DNA of 64,000 nucleotides, taken from positions 1 to 64,000 of the forward strand of contig NZ_PYGA01000033.1 of assembly GCF_003014485.1 (NCBI RefSeq). The letters run 5' to 3'. Shown here piece by piece: positions 52,979 to 62,278 of the stretch (positions are counted from its first letter, which is position 1; the number at the start of each line of letters is the position of its first letter). The DNA comes from Murinocardiopsis flavida (GTDB lineage Bacteria > Actinomycetota > Actinomycetes > Streptosporangiales > Streptosporangiaceae). The notes beneath the pieces were generated by a model, which searched no databases, had not been told where the DNA came from, and was given only the letters and a program-made list of their open reading frames with translations. A program made the position numbers and the translations under genes.

Positions 52979-53980
52979 ATGCTCAGTGGAGTCCTCGAAC
53001 GCGTCCTGCCGGCCGCGCAGCTTCGGTCATCGGACGAGCTCACCCGCGACCTGGACCTGTCGTCGGGCGACAGCGCGGGCAAGAAGTCGGCGTTCTGGAC
53101 GATGCTGGCCCTTTCCGCGGTCGTCGCGTCCGGCGGTGTGCTGACGGACTCGACGGCCACGGTGATCGGAGCGATGATCATCGCCCCGCTCTCCACACCC
53201 ATCATGGACATCGCCATGGGCATCGTGCGGCAGCGCGGAACCGGGGCGGTCGGCACGGTCGTCCTCGGCTGCCTGCTGGTGGTCGCCATCGGTGCGGTGT
53301 TCTCCCTCGTCGTCCCCGGGAACTACGAACTGCTCGGGAACGGCCAGATCGCGGGGCGGACGTCGCCGGGCCTCATGGACCTGGTCGCCGCGCTGGCCAC
53401 CGGTATGGCGGGCGCGGTCGGCCTGGCCCGGCGCGATGTGGCCGCGGTCCTGCCCGGCGTGGCCATCGCCATTTCGCTGGTTCCGCCTCTGGTGGTGGCG
53501 GGGGTGTGTCTGGGGCAGGGCGCGGTGTGGCCGGCCGCCGGGGCGCTGGTGCTCTTCCTGTCCAATCTGCTCGCTCTGGTGTTCGCGGGGATGGTGGTGT
53601 TCGCCGCGTCCGGGCACCACATCGTTCCGGAGCACGAGGACACGCGCTCCACCCGCAAGGCGCGCGTCGTTCTGGGCGTGCTCTTCACGCTCGTGCTCGT
53701 GCCTTTGGCCGCCAACACCGTGGTCACGGTGCTGATCAGTACGTGGACCGATCGGGCGGAGGAGGCGGCCGACCGGTGGATCTCCGGTCGGCCCGACGCG
53801 TCGGTCACCCGTGTGTACATGGCGTCGCGGACCATGCACATCGACGTTCGCATCGACGGGTCCCCGCCCCCTGTGGACACGCTCCGGTCGGACCTGGAGG
53901 GGCGGGTCCCCGACCAGATCGTGGTCGTGGTGAAGACGACGCACGGCGAGCGCCTCGACGTCGGCCCGGTCGGCGGCTGA
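52979..53980 (+). CDS. DUF389 family membrane protein
   Basis: 333 residues. A short cytoplasmic N-terminus, about six membrane helices starting KKSAFWTMLALSAVVASGGVL, the family signature STATVIGAMIIAPLSTPIM, and LARRDVAAVLPGVAIAISLVPPL. A soluble C-terminal part (about 90 residues) ends the protein. The function is unknown. It reads in the same direction as the kinase-Hsp70 gene 167 bp upstream. Confidence 0.87.
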   Translation: MLSGVLERVLPAAQLRSSDELTRDLDLSSGDSAGKKSAFWTMLALSAVVASGGVLTDSTATVIGAMIIAPLSTPIMDIAMGIVRQRGTGAVGTVVLGCLLVVAIGAVFSLVVPGNYELLGNGQIAGRTSPGLMDLVAALATGMAGAVGLARRDVAAVLPGVAIAISLVPPLVVAGVCLGQGAVWPAAGALVLFLSNLLALVFAGMVVFAASGHHIVPEHEDTRSTRKARVVLGVLFTLVLVPLAANTVVTVLISTWTDRAEEAADRWISGRPDASVTRVYMASRTMHIDVRIDGSPPPVDTLRSDLEGRVPDQIVVVVKTTHGERLDVGPVGG

Positions 53981-54175
53981 CCACCCTTCCCATGCCCCGG
54001 CAGCGCGGAGCACGCACCGGAGGTCACCGTGCTCCGATGCGGCCTTCGCACGCAGAGGACCGCGCGAGGTTCGGCCGGCGCGGGAGCAGGCGTCGGCCGC
54101 GCGCGGCGAGGGCCCGGCCGGCACGCACTCCGGGACCCGCCGACCACCTCTTCGGCATCGCCGGCCCCGACCGCG

Positions 54176-54436
54176 TCACCTCTTCGGCGCCTTCCGGTCC
54201 TTTCCGCCACGCGACGGCAGCAAGAGCAGCCCGATGACCAGGCCGAGCGCGACGGCGCCGGTCAGGACGGCCCACAACGGCGCCTCCACCGCGAAGAAGA
54301 GGATCTGGATCTCCGTGGCGTCCCGGTTCTGCGCCACGAAGACGACGGCGACGACCAGCAGGATCAACGCCACCCACATGCGCGGCGGGAACGACCCTGC
54401 GGACGAGCCCTTCTCCGGTGCCCTGTCTCCGTTCAC
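54176..54436 (-). CDS. LapA-domain small membrane protein
   Basis: 86 residues, two membrane helices: MWVALILLVVAVVFVAQN, then EIQILFFAVEAPLWAVLTG. The QN-x-x-x-E-I-x-F-F pattern is typical of LapA. GTG 54436 (or 54439) is preceded by AGGAGG. Role in actinomycetes unknown. Confidence 0.82.
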   Translation of the reverse strand: MNGDRAPEKGSSAGSFPPRMWVALILLVVAVVFVAQNRDATEIQILFFAVEAPLWAVLTGAVALGLVIGLLLLPSRGGKDRKAPKR

Positions 54437-54952
54437 CACTGCCTCCTGCCGTCGCTGAACCGCGGTTCGCCGAATCGTGCGCCGGAGCGGGGCGGTCGGT
54501 CCGCTCGGCGGAACAGGCCGTCTCGGACGACGGACCCTCCGGTCCCGCCCCCCCCGTGTACGCACCGCTCCGGGCCCGACGTGCCGGTCACCCCGCCTCC
54601 GCGCGGGCCGGGCGCACGCTGTACCGCCTCTTCCCCGATCCCGGCTCCACCTGGGCAGGGAATGGCCAACTCCGCACCAGGACTCGACAGGCGCGGCCAC
54701 GCGCAAGCGCGAGCCGCGAGCGGGATCGCCGTCCTCGCACCACGACCGTCGCCGTCGACGGCCGGCGGCGTCCTCAGCAGGACTCCGGCTCTGCGCGCGC
54801 CGGACCGCCGCTCAGACCGCCTCTCGGGTCGGCGCCGCTGTCCGCCAAGCGAATCTTTGCCCTTTTCATTCCGACACGAGGGGTCCCGGACCTCGTCCCC
54901 GGGACGCCCGGGTGGTCGTGTGGAGTCCGACGGCCACGCGAGGGCTCGACCC
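54437..54952. other. Intergenic region upstream of the SulP gene
   Basis: 516 bp between the divergent LapA and SulP genes. Open frames here have shadow-type composition. A patch of lower GC (about 54845-54875) may hold the SulP promoter, but no clear boxes are seen. Confidence 0.4.
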
Positions 54953-56731
54953 ATGGAGGTACCGGTGGACGGGCGTGTACAGGGCCGCGGCAGCTCACAC
55001 TCGGCCGGTTCTCCCGCCTCCGCGCGGTGGACCCCGCCGGGCCTGCGCGGCGATCTGACGCGGTGGCTGCGCGGCGACGTCATCGCCGGAGTGACGGTGT
55101 GGGCGGTGCTGGTGCCCGAGTCGATCGCCTACGCCACCATCGCGGGGGTACCGCCCATCGTCGGCCTGTACGCGGCCCCCGCCGCCCTCCTGCTGTACGC
55201 GCTGCTGGGATCGTCCCGGCAGCTGGTGGTGGGGCCCATGTCGTCCACGGCCCTGCTGTCGGCCGCCGTCGTCGCGGGCCTCGCGGGCGGCGCGCACGAA
55301 ACCGCCGCGCTCACCACCGGGCTCGCCCTGGTCGCCGGGACGATCGCCCTGGTGGCAGGGCTCCTCCGGCTCGGGTTCGTCGCGTCGTTCATCTCCGAGC
55401 CCGTGCTCAAGGGCTTCGTCGTCGGTCTGGCACTGACGATCATCGTCGGCCAGCTGCCGAAGCTCACGGGCGGCCCGGGGGGCGACGGCGAGTTCCTCGG
55501 AAAGGTGTGGGGGTTCCTCAGCGGACTCGGGGGGACCGACGCCATCACGCTCGCTGTGGGCGGGACCGCCCTGGTCCTGCTGCTGCTGTTCCGGCGGCTG
55601 CTGCCGGTGGTGCCCGCGTCCCTCGTGGTCGTGGTGCTCGCGGTGACCGCCACCTGGGTGTTGGGCCTGGACCGCCACGGTGTGGACATCGTCGGCACGC
55701 TGCCGAGCGGGCTGCCGGACCTCGGCCTCCCCACTCTCGACCGGGCCGGGTACGCATCCCTGATCGCGGGGGGCGCCGGTATCGCCCTGGTCGGCTTCGC
55801 CGAAGGGCTGGGGGCCGCCCGCACCTACGCGGCGAAATCCGGGGCGCGCATCGACTCCGACCGGGAACTCTTGGGCCTGGGCGGGGCGAACCTGGCCTCC
55901 GGACTGTGCTCGGGGATGGTCGTCAACGGCAGCCTGTCCAAGACCGCCGTCAACGGCGCGGCCGGAGCGCGGTCCCAGGTCTCGGGTCTGACCGCCGCCC
56001 TGCTGACCGTCCTCACCCTGCTGTTCCTCACCGGGCTGTTCGAGAAGCTGCCCGAGGCGGTGCTGGCGGCCGTGGTGATCGCCGCGGTGCTCGACCTCGT
56101 GGACCTGAGGGCCCTTCGGGACCTGTACCGGCTGGCGACACCGGCGTCGACGCGTGTCTACGGGGTGGCCGCGCGCTCCGACTTCCTCGGCGCACTGGCC
56201 GCGCTGGCCGGAGTGCTGCTCTTGGGAACGCTGAAAGGGCTGCTCATCGGGGTCGGTGTATCCCTGCTGCTGCTGGTGAGCCGCTCCTCACGCCCGCACA
56301 TCGCCGAACTCGGCCGGGTGACCGGCGACGACGGGCTTGCGCGGTGGGTCGATAGGGAACGCGACGAGCACGCCCGGCCCGAACCGGGGGTGAGCGTCCT
56401 TCGGGTGGAAGGCGGGCTGTACTTCGCCAACTCCGAGTACGTGCACGACCGGGTGGTGGACGCGGCCCTGCCCGGGCACGTGCGGGACGTGGTGCTGGAC
56501 GTGCGGGCCGTCCCGTTCGTCGACGCGACAGCGGCCCGGATGGTCGACCGCCTCGCCGAGTCGGTCGACCGCCACGGGAGCCGGCTCCTGCTGGCCCGCG
56601 ACCTCGGCCAGGTCCGCGACCAGTTGCGGCGGACCGACCTGCTGCACCCCTCGGTGGAGGACGCCGTGCGCGCGGCCCGGGACTCGCGGCGCGGCGCGCA
56701 CAGCGGCTCTGCGCCTGGGGAGCACCGGTGA
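54953..56731 (+). CDS. SulP family anion transporter with STAS domain
   Basis: 592 residues. Ten to twelve membrane helices starting GDVIAGVTVWAVLVPESIAYA and GVPPIVGLYAAPAALLLYAL, NGSLSKTAVNGAAGARSQVS in the middle, and a cytoplasmic STAS domain (about 470-575: VLRVEGGLYFANSEYVHDRV, VRAVPFVDATAARMV). SulP proteins carry sulfate, bicarbonate or other anions. GTG of the next gene overlaps its stop. ATG 54953 has no strong ribosome binding site. Confidence 0.9.
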   Translation: MEVPVDGRVQGRGSSHSAGSPASARWTPPGLRGDLTRWLRGDVIAGVTVWAVLVPESIAYATIAGVPPIVGLYAAPAALLLYALLGSSRQLVVGPMSSTALLSAAVVAGLAGGAHETAALTTGLALVAGTIALVAGLLRLGFVASFISEPVLKGFVVGLALTIIVGQLPKLTGGPGGDGEFLGKVWGFLSGLGGTDAITLAVGGTALVLLLLFRRLLPVVPASLVVVVLAVTATWVLGLDRHGVDIVGTLPSGLPDLGLPTLDRAGYASLIAGGAGIALVGFAEGLGAARTYAAKSGARIDSDRELLGLGGANLASGLCSGMVVNGSLSKTAVNGAAGARSQVSGLTAALLTVLTLLFLTGLFEKLPEAVLAAVVIAAVLDLVDLRALRDLYRLATPASTRVYGVAARSDFLGALAALAGVLLLGTLKGLLIGVGVSLLLLVSRSSRPHIAELGRVTGDDGLARWVDRERDEHARPEPGVSVLRVEGGLYFANSEYVHDRVVDAALPGHVRDVVLDVRAVPFVDATAARMVDRLAESVDRHGSRLLLARDLGQVRDQLRRTDLLHPSVEDAVRAARDSRRGAHSGSAPGEHR

Positions 56732-57867
56732 GCCCGGCGCGGCCGCCGAAGGCGGACCCCTCGCATGCGGGTGAAGCGCGCCGCGGCCGGTTCGCGGCAC
56801 CCGACCCGCTGCTCCAGCGCACGGTCGTCCATGCGGCGGCCGCCGTGGTCGGGGTCCTCGCGGTGGCCGCACTGGCGGCGTGGGCGGTCTACACCGCGTG
56901 GACCATCATCGCGATGCTCGTCGTCGCGGTGTTCGTCGCCATCATCCTGGAACCCCCCGTTGAATGGCTGACCCGGCGGCGCTGGCCGCGGCCATTGGCG
57001 ACCGCGTCGGCCATGGCGGCGCTGCTGCTGCTCGCGACGGTGCTGGTGTTCGGCGTGGGGCGCATCCTGGTCGCGCAGTTGGGGGCACTGCTGAAAGCCC
57101 TGCCCGGATACGTGCACGACCTCAAGGACGGCGCATCGTCCCGGTTCGACGTCGACCTCTCCGGCGACCGCCTGCTCGACTCGGTGACCGACCCCGGCGG
57201 GCCGATCTCCGGCGCCGCGAGCGGACTCGCGGGCAGCGTCGTCAACCTGGGATCGGGATTCGCCCTGTTCGCCGCGCAGGCGGCGACCGTCCTGTTCTTC
57301 TCGTTCTACCTGGCGATGGACGGACCGCGGATCAGGGGCAGGATCGCGTCCTGGGCGCCGGAGGGGCGGCGCGCGCAGATCGAGCGCTCCTGGTCGCTCG
57401 CCGTGCACTCGATGGCGCTCTACATCGGGTCGAGGGGGGTGCTCGCGGCGATCTCGGCGCTGTGCCACACCGTGTTCTTCCTGCTGATCGGCGAGCCCTA
57501 CGCCCTGGTCCTCGGCGTGTGGGTGGGCCTGGTCTCGCAGTTCGTGCCGACCGTGGGCACCTTCATCGCCGGGCTGCTGCCGCTGCTCGTCGCCTTGGCC
57601 GTGGATCCGCTCAACGCCGTGTGGATCCTGCTGTTCCTGCTCGTCTACCAGCAGATCGAGAACCAGGGCCTGACCCTGTGGATCAATCGGCGGACCCTGA
57701 GCATCCACCCGCTCACCTCGTTCGTCGCCGTGCTCGTGGGCGCCGCGCTCGCGGGCGGATTCGGCGCCCTGTTCGCGATCCCGGTCGTGGCCATGGCGCG
57801 GGCGCTCGCCGCGGAATGGCCGGTCCAAGACAGGCGCCGCCCGGACGAACCGCAGGCGAAGGGGTGA
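56728..57867 (+). CDS. AI-2E family transporter (PerM/TqsA-like)
   Basis: 379 residues, about eight membrane helices. Family marks: VFVAIILEPPVEWLTRR, LLIGEPYALVLGVWVGLVSQFVPTVGTFIAG (in part), and VYQQIENQGLTLWINRRTLS. Despite the name, autoinducer-2 transport is proven for few members; some are Na+(Li+)/H+ antiporters. Translationally coupled to the SulP gene. Confidence 0.88.
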   Translation: MSPARPPKADPSHAGEARRGRFAAPDPLLQRTVVHAAAAVVGVLAVAALAAWAVYTAWTIIAMLVVAVFVAIILEPPVEWLTRRRWPRPLATASAMAALLLLATVLVFGVGRILVAQLGALLKALPGYVHDLKDGASSRFDVDLSGDRLLDSVTDPGGPISGAASGLAGSVVNLGSGFALFAAQAATVLFFSFYLAMDGPRIRGRIASWAPEGRRAQIERSWSLAVHSMALYIGSRGVLAAISALCHTVFFLLIGEPYALVLGVWVGLVSQFVPTVGTFIAGLLPLLVALAVDPLNAVWILLFLLVYQQIENQGLTLWINRRTLSIHPLTSFVAVLVGAALAGGFGALFAIPVVAMARALAAEWPVQDRRRPDEPQAKG

Positions 57868-57969
57868 GCGCCGCGGCCGCCGGAGCCGCGCCCGCCGCCT
57901 CGCCCCGTCCCAACGCCCGTCCCAACGCCGGGCCCGACCCGCGTGGTCCCGAGTCCTCAGGAGGTTCCC

Positions 57970-58653
57970 GTGCTCGACGCTCTCGCCGAACTGCTCCCGT
58001 TCACGTTCGGGCTGGTCGCCGCGCCGATGCCGGTCGTGGTGGTGATCGTGCTGCTGATGTCGCCGGGTGGGCGCGCGAGGGCGTTCGTCTTCGTGGCGGG
58101 GTGGTTCGCCACGGTCGCCGTGCTGTCGGGCCTGGTCGCCATGCTCACCGGGGCCGGCGGCGGGTCCTCCGACGGCGACCCGCCGCTGTGGGTGGGCCTC
58201 GTTCAACTCGTGGCCGGGCTGGCGATGCTGGCCATGGCCGCGAAGACCGTCCGCGACCACACCGCCCGCGGCCCCGCCGCCGACCCGGCGCAACCGGCAT
58301 GGCTCGGCAGGATCGACGCGCTCACACCCGTGATGGTGCTCGGGCTGGCCGCGGTGCTCGCGGGGCTGAATCCGAAGAGCCTCGCCATGGTCGTCGGGGC
58401 GGGGACCGCCATCGGGGCGCTCGGGATCGACCCGGGCGCCGCGGCGTTCGGCGTGCTGGTCTTCGCGGTCCTCGGCAGCCTGGGCGTGCTCGTCCCGGCC
58501 CTCGCGGCCGTGACCACCGGTGCGCGCGGGGCCGCGGCGTTGCAGGGTGCGCGCTCCTGGCTCACCGCGCACAACGACGCGGTGACGATGACCGTCATGT
58601 TCGTCTTCGGCGGAGTCTTCCTGGCCAAGGCCCTGCGCACCTTCGCCGGGTGA
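57970..58653 (+). CDS. GAP (Sap) family membrane protein
   Basis: 227 residues, six membrane helices: LPFTFGLVAAPMPVVVVIVLL, then VFVAGWFATVAVLSGLV, NPKSLAMVVGAGTAIG. The family includes Sap, which helps export sulfolipid-1 and other lipids in mycobacteria. GTG 57970 follows CAGGAGG, excellent spacing. Third gene of the SulP-AI2E-GAP block. It converges with the alkyl sulfatase gene, with only 21 bp between stops and no strong hairpin. Confidence 0.82.
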   Translation: MLDALAELLPFTFGLVAAPMPVVVVIVLLMSPGGRARAFVFVAGWFATVAVLSGLVAMLTGAGGGSSDGDPPLWVGLVQLVAGLAMLAMAAKTVRDHTARGPAADPAQPAWLGRIDALTPVMVLGLAAVLAGLNPKSLAMVVGAGTAIGALGIDPGAAAFGVLVFAVLGSLGVLVPALAAVTTGARGAAALQGARSWLTAHNDAVTMTVMFVFGGVFLAKALRTFAG

Positions 58654-58674
58654 GCGGCGAAGGCGCGCGCCCGG

Positions 58675-60483
58675 TCAGGGTGTGACGATCGGGAAGCTCC
58701 GGTCCGGTTCGGTGAGCGCGCCCAGGATCCGGCGGAGCAGGCCGGTGTCGCCCTCGGTCCTGGTCCCGTCGAGGCCGCCGGTCGACACCGCCTGGAGGAG
58801 CTGCGGCACGGTGAGGGCGACCGAGAGCCCCGCGGGTTCCCCGCTGCTGGGGACGGGCTGGGTCACCAGGACACCGTTGGCGAGGGTCGTCCGGCGGCTC
58901 TGGCCCAGGTCGGTGAACGTCCAGTCGATGCTCAGCCGCTCGTCCCAGCAGCCGGGGCCGTCGACCCGCACCGCAAGGGAGTCGAAGATCTGGTCCACGG
59001 TCAGCGCCGCGGCCATGTCGGGGCCGGTGGTGTCGATGGACTGCTCCGCCAGGTTGCCGCGGAGCTCCTGGGCGCCCTGGAGGTAGAAGTTGCGCCACGG
59101 GCCGTTCTCGGCGCCGTACCCCAGCCGCTCATAGGCCCGGGCCAGCAGATCGCGCGCGTCCTGGTTGCCGGGCTCGGCGAACACCACGTGGTTCACCACC
59201 TGCGCCACCCAGCGCAGGTCGCCGGCCGCGAAACTGTCCTCGGCCTTGCGCAGGACCGCGTCGGCGCCGCCCATGAACTCCACGTAGCGCTTCGCCGACT
59301 CCACCGGCGGGTGCTCCCAGAGGTGCGCGGGGTTGCCGTCGAACCAGCCCATGTAGTGCTGGTAGATCGCCTTGACGTTGTGGCTGACCGAGCCGTAGTA
59401 GCCCCGCGCGTGCCAGGCGCGCTCCAAGGTGGGCGGCAGCTCCATGGCCTCGGCGATCTCGATGCCGGTCATTCCGCTGTTGATGCCGCGCAGCGTCTGG
59501 TCGTGCAGGTAGGCGTAGAGGTCGCGCTGCTCCCTCAGGAAGGCGACCAGGTTCGCCCGGCCGAAGGTGGGCCAGTGGTGCGAGGCGAAGAGCACGTCCG
59601 CGCGGTCGCCGAACAACGCCACCGCCTCGGTGAGGTAGTGCGCCCAGGTGTGCGGGTTGCGGACGACCGCGCCGCGCAGTGTCAGCAGGTTGTGCAGGTT
59701 GTGCGTCGCGTTCTCGGCCATGCACAGCGCCCGGTGGTCGGGGAACAGGAAGTTCATCTCCGACGGCGCCTCGGTGCCCGGTGTGATCTGGAAGACCACC
59801 CGGACCCCGTCGATGACCTCCTCCTGCCCGGTGGCGGTGATGTCGACCGTGGGCGGGATGAGGGAGATGGTCCCGGTCGAGGTGGTCATCCCCAGACCGC
59901 AGCCGATCTGCCCGGCGGGTCCCTTCGCCAGCTCGGCGCCGTACATGTAGATGGACCGCCGGGCCATGGCGATGCCCGCGTAGACGTTTTCGCTGACCGC
60001 GTGCTCCATGAAGCCGGCCGGAGCGTAGACCGGGGTGTCGGCCCCGTCGGGGACGACACCGCGGACGCCGCCGAAGTGGTCGACGTGGGAGTGGGTGTAG
60101 ACCACCGCCGACACGGCCCGCTCCCCCCGGTGCTCCCGGTACAGGCCGAGGGCGGCGCGGGCCGTCTCGGTGGAGATCAGCGGGTCGATGACGATGACCC
60201 CGGTCCGGCCCTCGACGAAGGTGATGTTGGACAGGTCCAGGCCGCGGACCTGGTAGATCCCGTCGGTGACCTGGTACAGCCCCTGCTTGGCGACGAGGCG
60301 GCCCTGGCGCCACAGGCTGGGGTTGGCGGTGTCGGGGCACTCGCCGTCGAGGAAGTTGTAGGCGTCGCCGTCCCACACCGTGTTGCCGTCCGGGCCGCTG
60401 ATAGTCGCCGGGGCGAGTGTGGCGATGAAACCGCGGTCGGCGTCGTCGAAGTCCGAGCGGTCGCTGAAGGAAGGAAGTGCCAT
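58675..60483 (-). CDS. Alkyl sulfatase / linear primary-alkylsulfatase (metallo-beta-lactamase fold)
   Basis: 602 residues. N-terminal MBL domain with zinc motif VYTHSHVDHFGGVRG and later MNFLFPDHRALCMAENATHNLHN. An alkyl-sulfatase dimerisation domain and a C-terminal SCP2-like lipid-binding domain complete the SdsA1 plan. It cleaves the sulfate ester of alkyl sulfates such as dodecyl sulfate. ATG 60483 with AGGAT upstream; an earlier start at 60519 is possible. The SulP transporter two genes away might handle released sulfate, but the operons point in opposite directions. Confidence 0.9.
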   Translation of the reverse strand: MALPSFSDRSDFDDADRGFIATLAPATISGPDGNTVWDGDAYNFLDGECPDTANPSLWRQGRLVAKQGLYQVTDGIYQVRGLDLSNITFVEGRTGVIVIDPLISTETARAALGLYREHRGERAVSAVVYTHSHVDHFGGVRGVVPDGADTPVYAPAGFMEHAVSENVYAGIAMARRSIYMYGAELAKGPAGQIGCGLGMTTSTGTISLIPPTVDITATGQEEVIDGVRVVFQITPGTEAPSEMNFLFPDHRALCMAENATHNLHNLLTLRGAVVRNPHTWAHYLTEAVALFGDRADVLFASHHWPTFGRANLVAFLREQRDLYAYLHDQTLRGINSGMTGIEIAEAMELPPTLERAWHARGYYGSVSHNVKAIYQHYMGWFDGNPAHLWEHPPVESAKRYVEFMGGADAVLRKAEDSFAAGDLRWVAQVVNHVVFAEPGNQDARDLLARAYERLGYGAENGPWRNFYLQGAQELRGNLAEQSIDTTGPDMAAALTVDQIFDSLAVRVDGPGCWDERLSIDWTFTDLGQSRRTTLANGVLVTQPVPSSGEPAGLSVALTVPQLLQAVSTGGLDGTRTEGDTGLLRRILGALTEPDRSFPIVTP

Positions 60484-60630
60484 GGTCCAGATCCTAGAAA
60501 TCGACCCGTCGCCGACCATGGACCTGAACTGGGGAGTCGGGTAAAAACCTGCCCTGGATGCGGTGCCGCAGGCCAGGGATCAGTGGATCGCCATGTAACG
60601 GACATGCGCAGTAGTGGGGCCCGCGCAGCC

Positions 60631-61069
60631 CTACATCCGGGATTTCAGCACGTCGACTTCACAGCCCGGCGCGAAGGGGTCGAAGCCGTGCTCGCTCAGC
60701 CAGCGGACCGCCAGCAGGCTTCGCAACGACGACCACGCGTGGATCACGTCGAGGTCGATGTCGGCGCCATAGCCGGCGATGAGGTCGTCGAGGTGCTCCT
60801 CGTGTCCGAGCGTGAAGGTGGCGAGGTCGTACAGGGCATCACCCCGGCCCGCCGAGGGTCCCGAGCGTCGCCCCCGGGAGCGCGGCGATCGCCAGCACAG
60901 GCGGCCTGCACCACAGGACCTCCGGGGTCGGGACCGGCGCGAGCGCCATCACCTCGGCCTCGGCGTCGATGCGCGCCTGATCGGCGTCCACCTTCAGGAA
61001 CACGTCGCCGATGCGCAGAGTGGCGCGCTCGGAATGGGCGACGACGACCTCGACCTCGACCTCATCCAT
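60631..61069 (-). pseudogene. Phosphotransferase (aminoglycoside/APH family) pseudogene with internal deletion
   Basis: The first part reads MDEVEVEVVVAHSERATLRI, GDVFLKVDADQARID, PTPEVLWCRPPVLAIAALPG and ends at a stop after LGGPG. In the next frame the ending GDALYDLATFTLGHEEHLDD, HAWSSLRSLLAVRWLSEHGF and CEVDVLKSRM follows. These are the start and end of a well-known actinomycete phosphotransferase. About 140 residues between them, including the catalytic HGDLQ and DWSEA motifs, are missing, and the join shifts the frame. Not functional. Confidence 0.8.
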
Positions 61070-61350
61070 GGGCGACCAGTATCCCGAGGATGCCCGCCGA
61101 CGTCGCCAGGTTTGTCGCGTGCGATGGACACGGCCGCCCCCGTCCCGCGGCCTCGCGCACGACACCGGACGCCCGGGTCGGCGCCCGGGCGATCGCCTGA
61201 CCTGGGCCTGGCTACGCGGGCGCGGCACCCGCACCATCCTGCGCCGTCCTGACGGCGGCCCGGCCACCATGCTGCAAGGGTCCAGCCGCCACCTGCTCCC
61301 GGTCGCCGACCCCGGCTACCCGCCCACGGTTTACACCTGAAGATCCCTGC
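61070..61350 (+). other. Possible gene remnant beside the pseudogene
   Basis: A plus-strand open frame ending at 61340 has coding-like composition at its end (GDRLTWAWLRGRGTRTILRR, LPVADPGYPPTVYT) but no start signal. I do not recognise it. It may be another decayed gene. Otherwise nothing is seen here. Confidence 0.3.
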
Positions 61351-62088
61351 TCAGTACCCGAGCGCGCGTTCGATGTCCGCCGCGGTCCCGAGGACCTGGG
61401 GGATGAAGGCACGCAGTTCGTCCTCGCCCACGACCACGTTCGGTACGGCCAGGTCGATCGCGTAGTGCACGCGCCCGTCCGGTTGCCTGATCGGCACGGC
61501 GACGGCGGAGACGACCTCTTCGTGTTCGCCGAGGTTCAGCGCGTAGCCCTGCCGCCGGACGGTGTCGAGTTCGTGCAGGTAGTCCGCGGCGTTGGTGATC
61601 GTGCGCTCGGTGCTCACCGGGTAGTCGAGACCCGCGGCCAGCGCGGTTCGTTCGGCCTCCGGTAGGGACGCGGCGACCGCCTTGCCCATGGCAGTGCAGT
61701 GCAGCGGTGCGGGCGTGCCGATCCGCGAGTACATCTGCACGGGTGCGTTCCCCGCGTACTTGTCCACGTAGATGACCGTCGGGTTCTCGAAGTAGCCGAG
61801 ATGCACCGTCTGACCGGTCTCCGTGTTGAGCGCGCGCAGGCTCGGCGCGGCCACTTGGCGGACGTCCATCGTGGCCACAACGTGGTACGCGACCTGGAGC
61901 AATTGGCTGCCGACGTGGTACCTGCCCGTTTCGTCGCGCCGGGCGAAGCCCTCCTCGACGAGGAGCTGAAGCAGCCGCACGGCCGTCGAAAGGCTGACGC
62001 CGTGGGACTCCGCGACCCGGCTCGCGGTCGCCGGTTCGTCGGCCAGCGCGGCGAGGACCCGTAGTCCGCGCCGAAGGCTCTCACTCAT
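61351..62088 (-). CDS. IclR family transcriptional regulator
   Basis: 245 residues. N-terminal winged helix (SLRRGLRVLAALADEPATAS, GVSLSTAVRLLQLLVEEGFA) and a C-terminal GAF-like IclR effector domain (LHCTAMGKAVAASLPEAE, EEVVSAVAVPIRQPDGRV). It is divergent from the PLP-enzyme/deacylase operon, and the TGCAAGT palindrome lies between them, so it most likely controls that operon and itself. ATG 62088 is chosen at the conserved start. Confidence 0.9.
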   Translation of the reverse strand: MSESLRRGLRVLAALADEPATASRVAESHGVSLSTAVRLLQLLVEEGFARRDETGRYHVGSQLLQVAYHVVATMDVRQVAAPSLRALNTETGQTVHLGYFENPTVIYVDKYAGNAPVQMYSRIGTPAPLHCTAMGKAVAASLPEAERTALAAGLDYPVSTERTITNAADYLHELDTVRRQGYALNLGEHEEVVSAVAVPIRQPDGRVHYAIDLAVPNVVVGEDELRAFIPQVLGTAADIERALGY

Positions 62089-62185
62089 CCACCCATCCTG
62101 TCCGCACGCCCGGCCGGTGCGCGGCCGCCCCGTGGGAACCGGCCCCCTTGACGCCACAAAGATAGCGTCGTTACATTCTCTCCAT

Positions 62186-62216
62186 TATATGCAAGTCACT
62201 TGCAATATATGCAAGT
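62186..62216. promoter_or_regulatory. Probable IclR operator
   Basis: TGCAAGT-C-ACTTGCA (62190-62204) is a perfect 15-bp palindrome. The 11-mer TATATGCAAGT occurs at 62186 and again at 62206, 20 bp apart, giving a third half site. It is the only AT-rich stretch of the region and lies midway between the two divergent starts. Confidence 0.75.
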
Positions 62217-62278
62217 AATCGCGTGGTGGCTCCGCCGCGGCCACCCCGGCGCGTCAGTGAGCGGCGTGGAGGAACGCG

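Noticed and set aside
56158-58572. 804-codon minus-strand open frame
   Set aside because: Shadow of the SulP, AI-2E and GAP genes, which have clear membrane-protein signatures.
54953-60483. A single sulfur-scavenging operon (SulP transporter plus alkyl sulfatase)
   Set aside because: The sulfatase is on the opposite strand and convergent, and SulP substrates are varied; the link is only proximity.
61011-61340. Plus-strand open frame next to the phosphotransferase pseudogene as a gene
   Set aside because: Its 5' half is antisense to the pseudogene and there is no start signal; only noted as a possible remnant.
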